Shown here: piece after piece, positions 32,179 through 41,549 of the stretch
Layout: the number at the start of each line of letters is the position of its first letter
How positions within the stretch are numbered: the first letter of the stretch is position 1
Assembly (NCBI RefSeq): GCF_003052265.1
Contig: NZ_QANS01000003.1
Coordinates: 62,001-126,000, forward strand
DNA length: 64,000 nt
DNA from: Stenotrophobium rhamnosiphilum
GTDB taxonomy: Bacteria; Pseudomonadota; Gammaproteobacteria; Nevskiales; Nevskiaceae
Reading direction: 5' to 3'
Position numbers and translations under genes: made by a program
The notes under the pieces: model-generated
What the model was told of the DNA's origin: nothing
The model's input: the letters and a program-made list of their open reading frames with translations, nothing else
The model's database searches: none

Positions 32179-33258
32179 CTAGGGCGTAGTGAAATGTTTC
32201 AGCGTGGCTAGCAGCGCTTTTTCGTCAAAGTCTGCGGAGAGCACTGACACGCCAAGCTTGCGCAGCAGCACGAGGCGCACTTTGCCAGCGGCGACTTTCT
32301 TGTCGTGGCCCATCAACTCGAGGAAATCTTCTGGCGTCATGCCAACAGGCGGGCGCGTCGGCAAACCTGCGCGTTGAATCAGCGAGGTGCAACGCAGCGC
32401 GTCATCGACCGACAGCCAACCCATTTGAGTCGACATATCTGCAGCCATGCACAAACCAACCGCGACGGCTTCGCCGTGCAGCCATTCGCTGTAACCGGTG
32501 AAGGTTTCGATGGCGTGGCCAAAGGTGTGGCCCAGATTGAGCAAGGCACGCGGGCCGGACTCGCGCTCATCTTGCGCAACGATGCGGGCTTTGAGCTCAC
32601 AGCTGCGGTAGATGGCTTTGGTCAGCGCTTCAGCATCGAGCGCCAGCATCTTGTCGAGATTCTGCTCAATCCACTTGAGGAATTCAGCGTCGGCCAACAT
32701 GCCGTATTTGATGACTTCTGCGAGACCTGAGGCCAGCTCACGCGGCGGCAGGGTCTTGAGCGTGTTGATGTCCGCAATCACCGACTTGGGCTGGTGAAAC
32801 GCGCCAATCATGTTTTTGCCGCGCGGGTGATTGACTGCGGTCTTACCGCCGACGGAAGAATCAACCTGCGACAAAAGTGTGGTCGGAACTTGAACAAAGT
32901 CGATGCCGCGCTGATACAGCGCTGCGCAGAAACCGGCCATGTCGCCGATCACGCCGCCGCCGAGTGCAATCAGAACACCGTCGCGGCCAAAGTTGCTCGC
33001 GAGCAACCAATCCAGAATTTTTTCAGCGCTTGTCCAGGTTTTCTGGGTTTCGCCCGCGGGCAAAACCAGAACGTCTTCCGGCGTAAGTGCCAAGGTGTAG
33101 AGCAGGGTCGGCAGATAGCGACGGCCCGCATTGGCGTCCGTCACGATTTTGATTTTGCGATTTTCGAGCTCAGCAAACTGCGCGCGGTCTGACAGCAAGC
33201 CGGCGCCGATTCTGATCGGGTAACTACGGTCACCCAGTTCTACGTTGAGCGTTCTCAT
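32179..33258 (-). CDS. aroB: 3-Dehydroquinate synthase
   Basis: A 359-residue cytosolic enzyme, second step of the shikimate pathway, converting DAHP to 3-dehydroquinate with NAD and a divalent metal. Signatures are LALGGGVIGDMAGFCAALYQ, PTTLLSQVDSSVGGKTAVNH, KNMIGAFHQP, the metal ligands in LNLGHTFGHAIE and the later His in EWLHGEAVAVGL. It lies eight bases after aroK in the conserved pilQ-aroK-aroB order. Confidence 0.96.
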   Translation of the reverse strand: MRTLNVELGDRSYPIRIGAGLLSDRAQFAELENRKIKIVTDANAGRRYLPTLLYTLALTPEDVLVLPAGETQKTWTSAEKILDWLLASNFGRDGVLIALGGGVIGDMAGFCAALYQRGIDFVQVPTTLLSQVDSSVGGKTAVNHPRGKNMIGAFHQPKSVIADINTLKTLPPRELASGLAEVIKYGMLADAEFLKWIEQNLDKMLALDAEALTKAIYRSCELKARIVAQDERESGPRALLNLGHTFGHAIETFTGYSEWLHGEAVAVGLCMAADMSTQMGWLSVDDALRCTSLIQRAGLPTRPPVGMTPEDFLELMGHDKKVAAGKVRLVLLRKLGVSVLSADFDEKALLATLKHFTTP

Positions 33259-33265
33259 ATGCGTA

Positions 33266-33799
33266 CTAAATTGCGCTGGCCGGGCGCTCTAGATGATCTT
33301 CAATATCACGCGCCAGCACTCGCGCGTTACGGCCATCCGTTTGTAAAAGGAGGTCGGCGATTTCACGGTACAAGGGATCGCGAAATGCGAATAGCTGATC
33401 CAGAACTTCGCGTCGATCCACAGCGTTCTGCAGAAGCGGGCGATTTTCAGTTCGGGCGGTACGCGCCAACTGCTGCTCTACGCTGGCATGTAGATAAACC
33501 ACAAAGCCACGTGCAGATAGGGCCTGCCGGTTTTCCGCTTCCAAAACAGCGCCACCACCGGTCGCCAGTACGATGTTCTGTCGGCCAGTCAGCTCAGCAA
33601 TGATGCCGCGCTCGCGCTTGCGGAATCCGGCCTCACCTTCTTTTTCGAAGATGTAGGCGATATCAACGCCGGTGCGGGCCTCAATTTCCTGGTCGCTATC
33701 GACAAACTCCATGCCACGGGTATCGGCCAGGCGCTTGCCTACCGTTGTTTTGCCCGCGCCCATAGGGCCGATCAGGAAGATATTGCTTTTATTGGCCAT
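33266..33799 (-). CDS. aroK: Shikimate kinase
   Basis: A 177-residue kinase that phosphorylates shikimate. Walker A is GPMGAGKTTVGKRLA, the substrate Asp is in FVDSDQEIEART, and the GG motif LATGGGAV and the lid RTARTENRPLL are present. Length and order relative to pilQ and aroB are typical. The Walker A wording is the AroK form common in gammaproteobacteria. Confidence 0.95.
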   Translation of the reverse strand: MANKSNIFLIGPMGAGKTTVGKRLADTRGMEFVDSDQEIEARTGVDIAYIFEKEGEAGFRKRERGIIAELTGRQNIVLATGGGAVLEAENRQALSARGFVVYLHASVEQQLARTARTENRPLLQNAVDRREVLDQLFAFRDPLYREIADLLLQTDGRNARVLARDIEDHLERPASAI

Positions 33800-33880
33800 T
33801 TTTTGGAATTAAGCGGGCGCGCCAAAGCGGATTGCCCGTGAACAATGGCCAGTATAACGGAGCCGGGCTATCCAAGGGTC

Positions 33881-33920
33881 AAAAAGAAAGGCCCCTCCGG
33901 CGAAATCGCACGGAGGGGCC
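33881..33920 (-). terminator. Terminator after pilQ
   Basis: GGCCCCTCCG (33890-33899) pairs with CGGAGGGGCC (33911-33920); on the minus strand the stem is followed by TTTCTTTTT. It lies 13 bases past the pilQ stop and would separate pil genes from aroK. Confidence 0.88.
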
Positions 33921-33932
33921 ATGGCCAAGAAT

Positions 33933-36026
33933 TTAGTTAACCTTGAGCCCGTCTTGCAGAATCTTAGGCGTCACGAAGATGAGCAATTCGCGCTTGCTGG
34001 CCTTGTTTAGGTCATTGCGGAACAGCACACCCAGCAAGGGGATATCGCCGAGCAATGGCACTTTCGACGTGTTCTTGCTGTTGGTTTGTTGATAAACGCC
34101 ACCCAACACCACCGTTTCGCCAGTCTTGATCAGCACTTGAGTGGTGATGCGCTTGGTATCAATCGCAGGGTTGCCTTGAATGATCTGACCGATAGAATCG
34201 TTCTTCACTTCCAAATCCATTAGCACGCGATTGTCTGGCGTGATTTGTGGGGTTACATCCAGAGAAAGCACTGCCTTCTTGAACTGAACGTTAGTGCCAT
34301 TGTTGGCGCTAGAACTCTGGAAAGGAACTTCCTGACCTTGTTCAATGATGGCCTTTTTACCGTTTGCGGTAATGACTCGCGGAGTTGAAATAACCTCGCC
34401 ACGGCCTTCGGTCTGCATCGCCGACAGTTCCAGATCGATCCCGTAGTTCGCTCCCAGAATGGCCAGCGCGATACCAGCACCGCCTGCCGCAGGAAGATTA
34501 ACGTTGAAATCGGACGGCACTAATATGGGGTCGCCATTCACTATGTGCGTTACACCCGCTGAATTGCCCGAGGTGACAACACTTCCTCCGGTGATGTTAC
34601 TGACATCGACAGCCTGCACGCCAAACCTCGCACCGACTTCCTTACTGTAATCATCATTTGCAATCACAATTCTGGATTCGATCAACACCTGACGCACTGG
34701 AATATCCAAACGCGCCACGAGATTACGGATTTCGGTGATATTGTCTCTGGTTTCCAGAACGATCAGCGTGTTGGTACGGTCGTCAACACTGACGCGGCCA
34801 CGATCCGACATCAACGACGACTTATCGCTGGTGATCAGCGATTTCAGATCAGACGCCTTGGCGTAATTAACCTGAATGATTTCCGAACGCAGTGGCGCCA
34901 ATTGCACCGCTTGGTTCTGTGCTTCGAGTTCAGCTTTTTCGCGCGAAGCAATTTCGCCGACCGGCGCAACCATCATGACATTGCCTTGGCGGCGCATGCC
35001 CAAGCCTTTGGACTTGAGAATGATGTCCAGCGCCTGATCCCAAGGAACATTTTGCAAGCGCATGGCGATGTCGCCGTTAACGCTATCGCTTACGACCATA
35101 TTGGTGCCAGCGACATCAGCAATGATTTGCAGCAACGAGCGGATTTCAACACTCTGGAACGAAAGACTAATGCGCTCGCCGGTGTACTGCGGCTGCAACT
35201 TCTTACGTTCTTCTATCTTCTCTTGCGTGAGCGGCTGCAATTCCAGCGTAAAAATATTGCCGGTCTGGTAAGCCACTTGTTCAAAGGCCATCTTGTCGAC
35301 AGGCGTGATGGCGATCGTGCTACTAACACCATCGCGGCGCACATCAACATACTTCACAGGCGTTGCAAAATCGAGGACATCCAAGCGACGAATCAGACTG
35401 TCAGGCAGCGTTGCGCCTTTGAATTTTGCGATGACCTTGCCAGATTCCTCATGAACGTCCACAGGCGTGCGAACGTCCACCAGCGTCACAACGATTCGGC
35501 CTTCACCCTTTTCGCCACGACGAAAATCAACATTAGAAATTTTAGGCTCGGGCTTACTCGCAGCAACCGAAACATTGCTCGCGACGCTTGGCCCTACTGT
35601 GGCAGCGGAGACACCGCTGCCCAGTTGAAGAAGAACACGATTGCCATCAACGCGGACGCTGTACTGGGTCAGCTCGGTGAGCTCAACCACGAGACGCGTG
35701 CGGTCTTTAGCTTCAGCCGCAGCAAGCGACACTGCCTTGCCCACGCCAATCTTGCGGAAACGATCCGCCAGTTCCAAGCGCGTGTCGGGCAAGTCCAACG
35801 ACAAACGCGCTGGCTTATCGATTGTAAAAACGACCGGCTCAGGTGCGGGTTCCGACAGCGTCAGCGTCAACAGCACACGATCGCCTTCAAGCGACGTGAA
35901 ATCGACGGACTGCAGACTGCGACTTGCCTCGGCCGATGCAGCCGTTGCGAAGAACAAGCAGCTTAATCCCAAGAACACACGAGAGCTGAAAGTCTGGGCT
36001 TTTTGAATGATTGTTTTGTACACCAT
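33933..36026 (-). CDS. pilQ: Type IV pilus secretin PilQ
   Basis: A 697-residue outer-membrane secretin. A signal peptide ends near TAASAEAS; an AMIN peptidoglycan-binding domain covers roughly residues 38-140 and a second one may cover 160-260. The secretin and TonB short domain begins near SLSFQSVEIRSLLQIIADVA, followed by N-domains and the C-terminal gate with QVLIESRIVIANDDYSKEVG and VPLLGDIPLLGVLFRND. It forms the pore through which the pilus passes. Last gene of pilMNOPQ, 20 bases after pilP. Confidence 0.96.
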   Translation of the reverse strand: MVYKTIIQKAQTFSSRVFLGLSCLFFATAASAEASRSLQSVDFTSLEGDRVLLTLTLSEPAPEPVVFTIDKPARLSLDLPDTRLELADRFRKIGVGKAVSLAAAEAKDRTRLVVELTELTQYSVRVDGNRVLLQLGSGVSAATVGPSVASNVSVAASKPEPKISNVDFRRGEKGEGRIVVTLVDVRTPVDVHEESGKVIAKFKGATLPDSLIRRLDVLDFATPVKYVDVRRDGVSSTIAITPVDKMAFEQVAYQTGNIFTLELQPLTQEKIEERKKLQPQYTGERISLSFQSVEIRSLLQIIADVAGTNMVVSDSVNGDIAMRLQNVPWDQALDIILKSKGLGMRRQGNVMMVAPVGEIASREKAELEAQNQAVQLAPLRSEIIQVNYAKASDLKSLITSDKSSLMSDRGRVSVDDRTNTLIVLETRDNITEIRNLVARLDIPVRQVLIESRIVIANDDYSKEVGARFGVQAVDVSNITGGSVVTSGNSAGVTHIVNGDPILVPSDFNVNLPAAGGAGIALAILGANYGIDLELSAMQTEGRGEVISTPRVITANGKKAIIEQGQEVPFQSSSANNGTNVQFKKAVLSLDVTPQITPDNRVLMDLEVKNDSIGQIIQGNPAIDTKRITTQVLIKTGETVVLGGVYQQTNSKNTSKVPLLGDIPLLGVLFRNDLNKASKRELLIFVTPKILQDGLKVN

Positions 36027-36046
36027 TTGAAGCTCCCTATTTGCGA

Positions 36047-36574
36047 CTACTGCGCCAATGCCAGGCTAGCGAGGCGCTGCATCCAGCCGCCAAAACCGTC
36101 CGGAATAATTTCCGTCAGCTTGATTTCCGTATCGTCCACTTTTGTGATGGTGCCGTAGTTCTGGCCCAAGTGATCCCCACGCGTAACACGGTGAACAATT
36201 TTGTCCGGCGCCCGAACCAAAGCGTAGGTCTTGCCATTAGCTTGAATAATGCCGAGCATGCGAAGTCCATCCAGTGGAAATTCTTCCAACGCTTCGCGGT
36301 TGCGATGGATATCTGGCGCTAAAGCACCCGCAGCTCCAGGCGCGCCAGCCGGGCGCCGATCTGGATCAGCTGAAACAAATGGATCACGTCGGCCATTTTC
36401 AACATAGGCAAACGCTTCGTACTGTTTGATCTGCGGAATCGGCTCGATCTTGGTCGATTTCTTGGCTTTTTCTTGCGCAACAAATTCTTCCAAGTCGCTC
36501 ATGCCAATCGAACATGCCGACAGGCTGACGACCATCAAGACCGCAGTACTTCTTAGCAGAATATTAGAGATCAT
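36047..36574 (-). CDS. pilP: Type IV pilus assembly lipoprotein PilP
   Basis: A 175-residue lipoprotein with lipobox SLSAC (Cys21). The C-terminal half carries the pilot-like beta domain with the typical LDGLRMLGIIQANGKTYALV and VTRGDHLGQNYGTI. It links the PilMNO inner-membrane complex to PilQ. The start overlaps the pilO stop by four bases. Confidence 0.94.
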   Translation of the reverse strand: MISNILLRSTAVLMVVSLSACSIGMSDLEEFVAQEKAKKSTKIEPIPQIKQYEAFAYVENGRRDPFVSADPDRRPAGAPGAAGALAPDIHRNREALEEFPLDGLRMLGIIQANGKTYALVRAPDKIVHRVTRGDHLGQNYGTITKVDDTEIKLTEIIPDGFGGWMQRLASLALAQ

Positions 36575-37221
36575 TTTCTGCCCTTACCTTTTTTAGGTTT
36601 TGGCGCTCTCGCAGCGACTTCTTCATCGTCCAAATAACGATAGGTCTTAGCGAAGGCCTGCATTCTCATTTCATTGCCAGTGCCACCTTTGCCAGCCGGA
36701 CGAATTTCAACATCATCAATCGTCACGATACGAGGCAGCGCTGCAATGCCGCTCACAAAAGCGCCCATTTCATGGTAAGTGCCAATCACGATGATCTGAT
36801 TAGGCATCTCCGCATAGAAATCTTTCGGCACTTCGCCCTGCGGTCTGAACAATTCTTCTTCCAGACTCGAAGCAATACGCGTCTGCGAAATATCATTCAA
36901 AAGACTAGGTACTTCGGTCTTGCTCGGAAGCTGACGCAGCATCGAGCCAAACGATTTGCGCATCTCTTCAAGCTGCTCTTTATAGGCATCAAGTGCAGCG
37001 ACTTTTTCCTGCTTCGCCACAAATTCAGTGCGTAAGCCTTGCTCCTGCGCTTTCGCAGCGTCCAACTCTTCCATTTCTGGCTTGATTAAAAACCACGTGC
37101 CTGCCGCCAGAATAATAATCGCGGCGAGAATAACGGCTGACAGTCGCGCCCAAGCTGGCCAAGCGCCTGGGTTCTGCGCATCTAAAGACTGGAGTTCGTC
37201 AATGATCTGCTGGAGATTCAT
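36571..37221 (-). CDS. pilO: Type IV pilus inner-membrane protein PilO
   Basis: A 216-residue bitopic protein: a short cytoplasmic segment, a TM helix (about residues 26-46, LSAVILAAIIILAAGTWFLI), a coiled coil (about 50-95) and a ferredoxin-like periplasmic domain (PNQIIVIGTYHEMGAFVSGI). It dimerises with PilN in the alignment complex. It overlaps pilN by four bases and pilP by four bases. A basic tail (KPKKGKGRK) ends the protein. Confidence 0.94.
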   Translation of the reverse strand: MNLQQIIDELQSLDAQNPGAWPAWARLSAVILAAIIILAAGTWFLIKPEMEELDAAKAQEQGLRTEFVAKQEKVAALDAYKEQLEEMRKSFGSMLRQLPSKTEVPSLLNDISQTRIASSLEEELFRPQGEVPKDFYAEMPNQIIVIGTYHEMGAFVSGIAALPRIVTIDDVEIRPAGKGGTGNEMRMQAFAKTYRYLDDEEVAARAPKPKKGKGRK

Positions 37222-37796
37222 TCTGCGCCCTCCACATTGTCCTTAGGCGTTGCCTTGGTCAGATTTTTGACTCGCAGCGAGAACGTGCTCTTGCGCAGTT
37301 TGTCTTTTGGATTGGTAGAAATCACAACCAACCTTGGCTCTGCAAACCACTCAGAAGCCTCTAAGTTTTTCATGTAGGTTGAAACTCGGCCGTTGGACTC
37401 AGCAGTGCCCTCAATGCTGACGTTCGTTCCGTTCTGTTTGATTGAGCTCAGCGTAATACCTTCAGGAATAGTATTTACGATCTCATCGAAGAAATGCACT
37501 GTTGCCGAACGGCTCGCTTGCAGCTGTTCAATCACGCGCATACGCGAGAGCAAGCTGGCTCGAGTTTTTTCGAGATCCTGAATCTCTTTGATCTTTTTCT
37601 CAGTCTCAGCAATCTGTTGTTTGAGATACGCATTGCGACCGTTCTGGTGATCAATCGCTTCGCTGGCCAAAAGCATTCCCAACAGAACCAAGCCTGCACT
37701 TGCAATGGAGCTCAGGCCTAGCAATGACAGAAATTGCTTCTTGCGCGAATCGCGTAGCTCTTGGCGCCAATCTAATAGGTTTATTTTGATTGCCAT
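37218..37796 (-). CDS. pilN: Type IV pilus inner-membrane protein PilN
   Basis: A 192-residue bitopic protein. The cytoplasmic N-terminus INLLDWRQELRDSRKKQF contains the conserved INLLPWR-like motif that binds PilM (Asp replaces the usual Pro). A TM helix (residues 22-44), a coiled coil and a periplasmic domain follow. The start is three bases after the pilM stop. Confidence 0.94.
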   Translation of the reverse strand: MAIKINLLDWRQELRDSRKKQFLSLLGLSSIASAGLVLLGMLLASEAIDHQNGRNAYLKQQIAETEKKIKEIQDLEKTRASLLSRMRVIEQLQASRSATVHFFDEIVNTIPEGITLSSIKQNGTNVSIEGTAESNGRVSTYMKNLEASEWFAEPRLVVISTNPKDKLRKSTFSLRVKNLTKATPKDNVEGAE

Positions 37797-37799
37797 GAC

Positions 37800-38876
37800 T
37801 TACCTCGCCTCGTCAAAAGCGCGGTAGGCCAGACCACAGGCGATCAACATGGCACCTTCGTCTTTGGCAAGCATCGGTGGTTTTGCTTTGGATGAAACCC
37901 CCATGCGTGCAAAGGGCTTGGCCACCACCGTCGGAATCTGCAAACGCTGATTGATGTAACTCTCAACGTTAGGAATGTGCGCGCAGCCGCCAGCAAGAAT
38001 GACTTGGTCAACGCTGCTGTACTGAGACGCGGCAGAAAAGAAAAACTGCAGCGAGCGATCAACCTGCTGTGCCATGTCTGCGAGAAAGTGTGACAACACT
38101 TCTTCGTTATAAGTCTCTGGAAGATTGCCGCTACGCTTCGCGCGCAGTGCTTCCTCATACGACATGCCGTAATGCCGCATGATGTCTTCGGTGAGCTGTT
38201 TGCCACCAAAAGCCTGATCGCGCGTATAGACCGTCTTCATATCGTGAAGGATCAATACAGAAGTATTGCTAGAGCCAATATCAACGATCGCGATGGTTTT
38301 ATCTTTGCCTTCGTCCGGCATCTGATAGCGTAGGAACTGGCAGGCATTTTCCAAGGCGTAGGATTCGATATCCACGACCATCGGCTTAAGGCCAGCAATT
38401 TCCACGGCGGCGCAGCGCTGCTCGATCTGCTCTTTGCGGCAAGCCGCGAGCAGAACGTCAACCATATCGCCCATCTTTTCGCTTTTCCCGATGACCTGGA
38501 AGTCCAGGTTTACTTCATCAATCGGGTAGGGAATGTATTGATCGGCTTCTGCTTTGATCTGCGCTTCGAGATCGTTTTCAGAGAGATTGCTGGGCATCTG
38601 CACAATCTTAGTGATAACCGAAGCACCAGCCACAGCCACGGCCGCATGCTTGGCACGCGACCCAGCCCGGTTTACAGCGCGTGCGATAACTTCGCCGACT
38701 GCCTTCGGATCAATAATCTGTTTGTCGTTGACTGCGTTTGGCGGAAGAGGCTCAATGGCGTAAGTTTCGACCTGAAACTTGTCACCCTTTTTCCCCAGCT
38801 CCAAAAGCTTGACCGCGCTGGAACTAATGTCCAATCCGATCAATGTCTGACTACCCCCACCCAACAGCGATTGCAT
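37800..38876 (-). CDS. pilM: Type IV pilus actin-like ATPase PilM
   Basis: A 358-residue cytoplasmic protein of the FtsA/actin fold: phosphate-1 LIGLDISSSAVKLLELG, phosphate-2 IAIVDIGSSNTSVLILHD and the adenosine block VILAGGCAHIPNVESYI. It binds ATP and the PilN tail. The second of two close ATGs (38876) is chosen because the Shine-Dalgarno sequence AGGCGG is only one base from the first ATG (38885) but ten from the second, and the resulting N-terminus matches known PilM length. First gene of pilMNOPQ, divergent from mrcA. Confidence 0.94.
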   Translation of the reverse strand: MQSLLGGGSQTLIGLDISSSAVKLLELGKKGDKFQVETYAIEPLPPNAVNDKQIIDPKAVGEVIARAVNRAGSRAKHAAVAVAGASVITKIVQMPSNLSENDLEAQIKAEADQYIPYPIDEVNLDFQVIGKSEKMGDMVDVLLAACRKEQIEQRCAAVEIAGLKPMVVDIESYALENACQFLRYQMPDEGKDKTIAIVDIGSSNTSVLILHDMKTVYTRDQAFGGKQLTEDIMRHYGMSYEEALRAKRSGNLPETYNEEVLSHFLADMAQQVDRSLQFFFSAASQYSSVDQVILAGGCAHIPNVESYINQRLQIPTVVAKPFARMGVSSKAKPPMLAKDEGAMLIACGLAYRAFDEAR

Positions 38877-38955
38877 GATGGACATACCGCCTCACCGCAT
38901 CGTTATATGTTTATTTATATGCTGGCAGTTAATGCCCCGCCCGCTTTGAACCTTT

Positions 38956-38983
38956 AATATAACCCAATCTTCCTACAATGCAA
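38956..38983 (-). promoter_or_regulatory. Candidate sigma-70 promoter of pilMNOPQ
   Basis: On the minus strand TTGCAT (38983-38978) and TATATT (38961-38956) are separated by 16 bases, in the 175-base gap between pilM and mrcA. The -10 box lies about 80 bases before the pilM start. Confidence 0.5.
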
Positions 38984-39060
38984 CACGAAGTTCTGCGTCC
39001 AACTATCTGATAGTAGTCTCAAAGCTATCTTGTAATCTCCCGCTTACAGACTAGGGATCC

Positions 39061-41475
39061 ATGACATCTTCTGAGCTTTACCAAAAAGCACTCCGACTGG
39101 CCCCTTGGCTAGCCGCTATCGTAGTCATCTTGGGCACTGCGGGCGTTTATGCCGGACGGGCGAGCCTTGAGTCTGACCTGCCGTCGATAGAAAGCCTGCG
39201 CGAGCTACAGCTCTCCGTGCCGCTGCGCATCTATACCGAAGACAACAAGTTAATCGGCGAATTTGGCGCAGAGCGCCGCGCCCTGCTCAAGTACAAAGCC
39301 CTCCCGCCCAAGGTGGTTCAAGCCTTCCTCGCTGCTGAAGATGCTAATTTTTTCCAGCACTCTGGCGTGGACTACATGGGATTACTGCGCGCAGGCGTCA
39401 AACTCGCTACGACTGGAGACAAAGCGCAGGGCGGCAGCACGATCACGATGCAGTTGGCTCGCAACGTTTTTCTGTCCAGCGAAAAGACATTTACGCGTAA
39501 ATTTCGCGAAATTCTGCTCGCACAAAAAATTGAGCGCGAACTGACGAAAGAAGAGATTCTCGAGCTCTATCTCAACAAGATTTACCTAGGCGAACGTGCC
39601 TATGGCGTCGGCGCTGCGGCTAAGGTTTATTTCGATAAAGACGTCAAAGATCTAACCCTATCTGAGATCGCGGTCATTGCCAGCCTGCCCAAGGCACCTT
39701 CAACCAATAACCCGGTCAAAAACCCTGCGCGTGCGGCAGAACGTCGTAATTATGTGCTGCGTCGCATGCTCGAATTGAACTACATCACCAAACAGGAATA
39801 CACCGCCGCAGTTGCCTCGCCGGTGGTCGTGCGACCCGCGCATATGGCGGTTGATGTCGATGCGCACTACGTCGCGGAAATGGTGCGCGTAGAGATGTTC
39901 ACCAAATATGGAGAAGACGCCTACAACCGTGGCTTCACCGTGATCACCACCATCAACGCCAACCGTCAGATTGCCGCCAACGCCGCATTGCGCCGCTCGC
40001 TGCTCGATTACGACGAGCGCCACGGCTATCGCGGTGCTGAAGCCAAATTGACGCCGGATTTGATTCCCCTGCTGACGGCCGGCAGCCCCAAAATCGACTT
40101 GGCGCTCGACGAGCGCCCTCTCTTGTCCGGCTTAGTTCCTGCCGTTGTCACTGCATTTACCGCCGACACGCTGCAATTACTGACCCGCACAGGCCGCGTC
40201 AGCGTGGCTCAGAATGATTTTAAGTGGGCGAATTTTTCCGCCAAGAAAACCCTGCTGCCCGGCGATATCGTCCGCATTAAACGTGTCGGTGAACGCTGGA
40301 GGTTGGCGCAGGTGCCGCAAGTGCAGGGTGCGTTTGTTGCGCTCGATCCTAAGGACGGAGCTATTGAGGCCCTCATCGGCGGTTACGATTTCTTCCAAGG
40401 CAAATTCAACCGCGCAACTCAGGCGCGTCGTCAGGTCGGTAGCGGATTTAAGCCCTTCCTCTACGCCACCGCACTCGCAAACGGCTACACCCCTGCCTCG
40501 GTATTTCTCGACGCTCCGGTGGTGTTTGACGACCCAAATTTGGAGTCTGCCTGGCGTCCTGAAAATTATGGCGGCAGCTTCAATGGCCCGATGCGTATGC
40601 GCGAAGCGCTGGTGCAATCACGCAATCTCGTTTCGATTCGCATCCTGATGGCTTTAGGCATCAACACCGCACGTGAATTCATCCCACGTTTCGGCCTGCC
40701 TGCCGACCGCATGCCACGCGATTTGACACTTGCGCTAGGCACCGCGGTGTACACGCCACTAGAGCTGGCGCGCGGCTACGCCACGATTGCCAACGGCGGC
40801 TTCTTGGTCAGCCCTTATTTTATTCGCGAGATTCGTGATGCCAAGGGCGCAGTTCTTTTAAAAGCTGCGCCTAAGGTCGCTTGCTCCAGCTGCGGCCTTC
40901 CACCGCCTGCTGAACCCGCTCCAGATGGCACCGCACCAGCCAATCCCACAGCGACAGCACCTCCAGCAGCTGCGCCGTTGTCTACCGCTGGCTCTGCGCC
41001 ACGCGTCGTTGATCCGCAAGTGATCTGGCTCATCTCCGACATGCTGCATGACGTCACCGTGCGCGGCACCGCGGCGGCCGTGAATTCATTGGGACGCAGC
41101 GATCTCGCCGGCAAAACCGGCACCAGCAATGACGAAACTGATGCTTGGTTCAATGGCTTCCAGAAAGATCTGGTCGCCGTTTCCTGGGTCGGCTTTGATC
41201 AGCCCACGCCCATGGGCCGTGGCGAAGTCGGCGGCCGCGCGGCCTTGCCCATCTGGATGGACTTCATGCGCGTCGCGCTCAAAGGCGTGCCGCAAGAAAG
41301 ACTTCCTCGCCCCAGCGGTTTGGCCAATGTCCGCATTGATCCACTGACCGGCAAATTGGCGGATGCCGATGACGCAAACGCCATCTTTGAAACCGTTCAG
41401 GCCGATCGCATTCCGGCTGCCGATAGCGGAACTGAAGCACCGAAAGAAAAATCTGCAGCAGAGGATCTTTTTTAG
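39061..41475 (+). CDS. mrcA: Penicillin-binding protein 1A (bifunctional transglycosylase/transpeptidase)
   Basis: An 804-residue class A PBP. After an N-terminal TM helix (about 16-32) the glycosyltransferase domain shows EDANFFQHSGVD with the catalytic Glu, GGSTITMQLARNVFLSSEKT and ILELYLNKIYLGERAYGVGA. An OB-like insert (about 330-420) typical of PBP1A follows. The transpeptidase motifs are SGFKPF (SxxK), SRN and KTGT. A Pro/Ala-rich insert lies near residues 620-645. It polymerises and cross-links peptidoglycan. It is divergent from pilM, as in pseudomonads. Confidence 0.95.
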   Translation: MTSSELYQKALRLAPWLAAIVVILGTAGVYAGRASLESDLPSIESLRELQLSVPLRIYTEDNKLIGEFGAERRALLKYKALPPKVVQAFLAAEDANFFQHSGVDYMGLLRAGVKLATTGDKAQGGSTITMQLARNVFLSSEKTFTRKFREILLAQKIERELTKEEILELYLNKIYLGERAYGVGAAAKVYFDKDVKDLTLSEIAVIASLPKAPSTNNPVKNPARAAERRNYVLRRMLELNYITKQEYTAAVASPVVVRPAHMAVDVDAHYVAEMVRVEMFTKYGEDAYNRGFTVITTINANRQIAANAALRRSLLDYDERHGYRGAEAKLTPDLIPLLTAGSPKIDLALDERPLLSGLVPAVVTAFTADTLQLLTRTGRVSVAQNDFKWANFSAKKTLLPGDIVRIKRVGERWRLAQVPQVQGAFVALDPKDGAIEALIGGYDFFQGKFNRATQARRQVGSGFKPFLYATALANGYTPASVFLDAPVVFDDPNLESAWRPENYGGSFNGPMRMREALVQSRNLVSIRILMALGINTAREFIPRFGLPADRMPRDLTLALGTAVYTPLELARGYATIANGGFLVSPYFIREIRDAKGAVLLKAAPKVACSSCGLPPPAEPAPDGTAPANPTATAPPAAAPLSTAGSAPRVVDPQVIWLISDMLHDVTVRGTAAAVNSLGRSDLAGKTGTSNDETDAWFNGFQKDLVAVSWVGFDQPTPMGRGEVGGRAALPIWMDFMRVALKGVPQERLPRPSGLANVRIDPLTGKLADADDANAIFETVQADRIPAADSGTEAPKEKSAAEDLF

Positions 41476-41549
41476 TTCTTAGCATCTTCCAGATTAGCCT
41501 CTATGATCTCCTCCAATCACGGACGACGTTAATTAGCTGAGTGACAACG

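Noticed and set aside
34902-35966. 354-codon open frame opposite pilQ
   Set aside because: Entirely antisense to a complete pilQ with clear secretin motifs; its translation shows no domain and reflects codon bias on the other strand.
33933-38876. Type IV pilus cluster as a novel system
   Set aside because: pilMNOPQ with mrcA, aroK and aroB is the standard gammaproteobacterial order and all proteins look normal.
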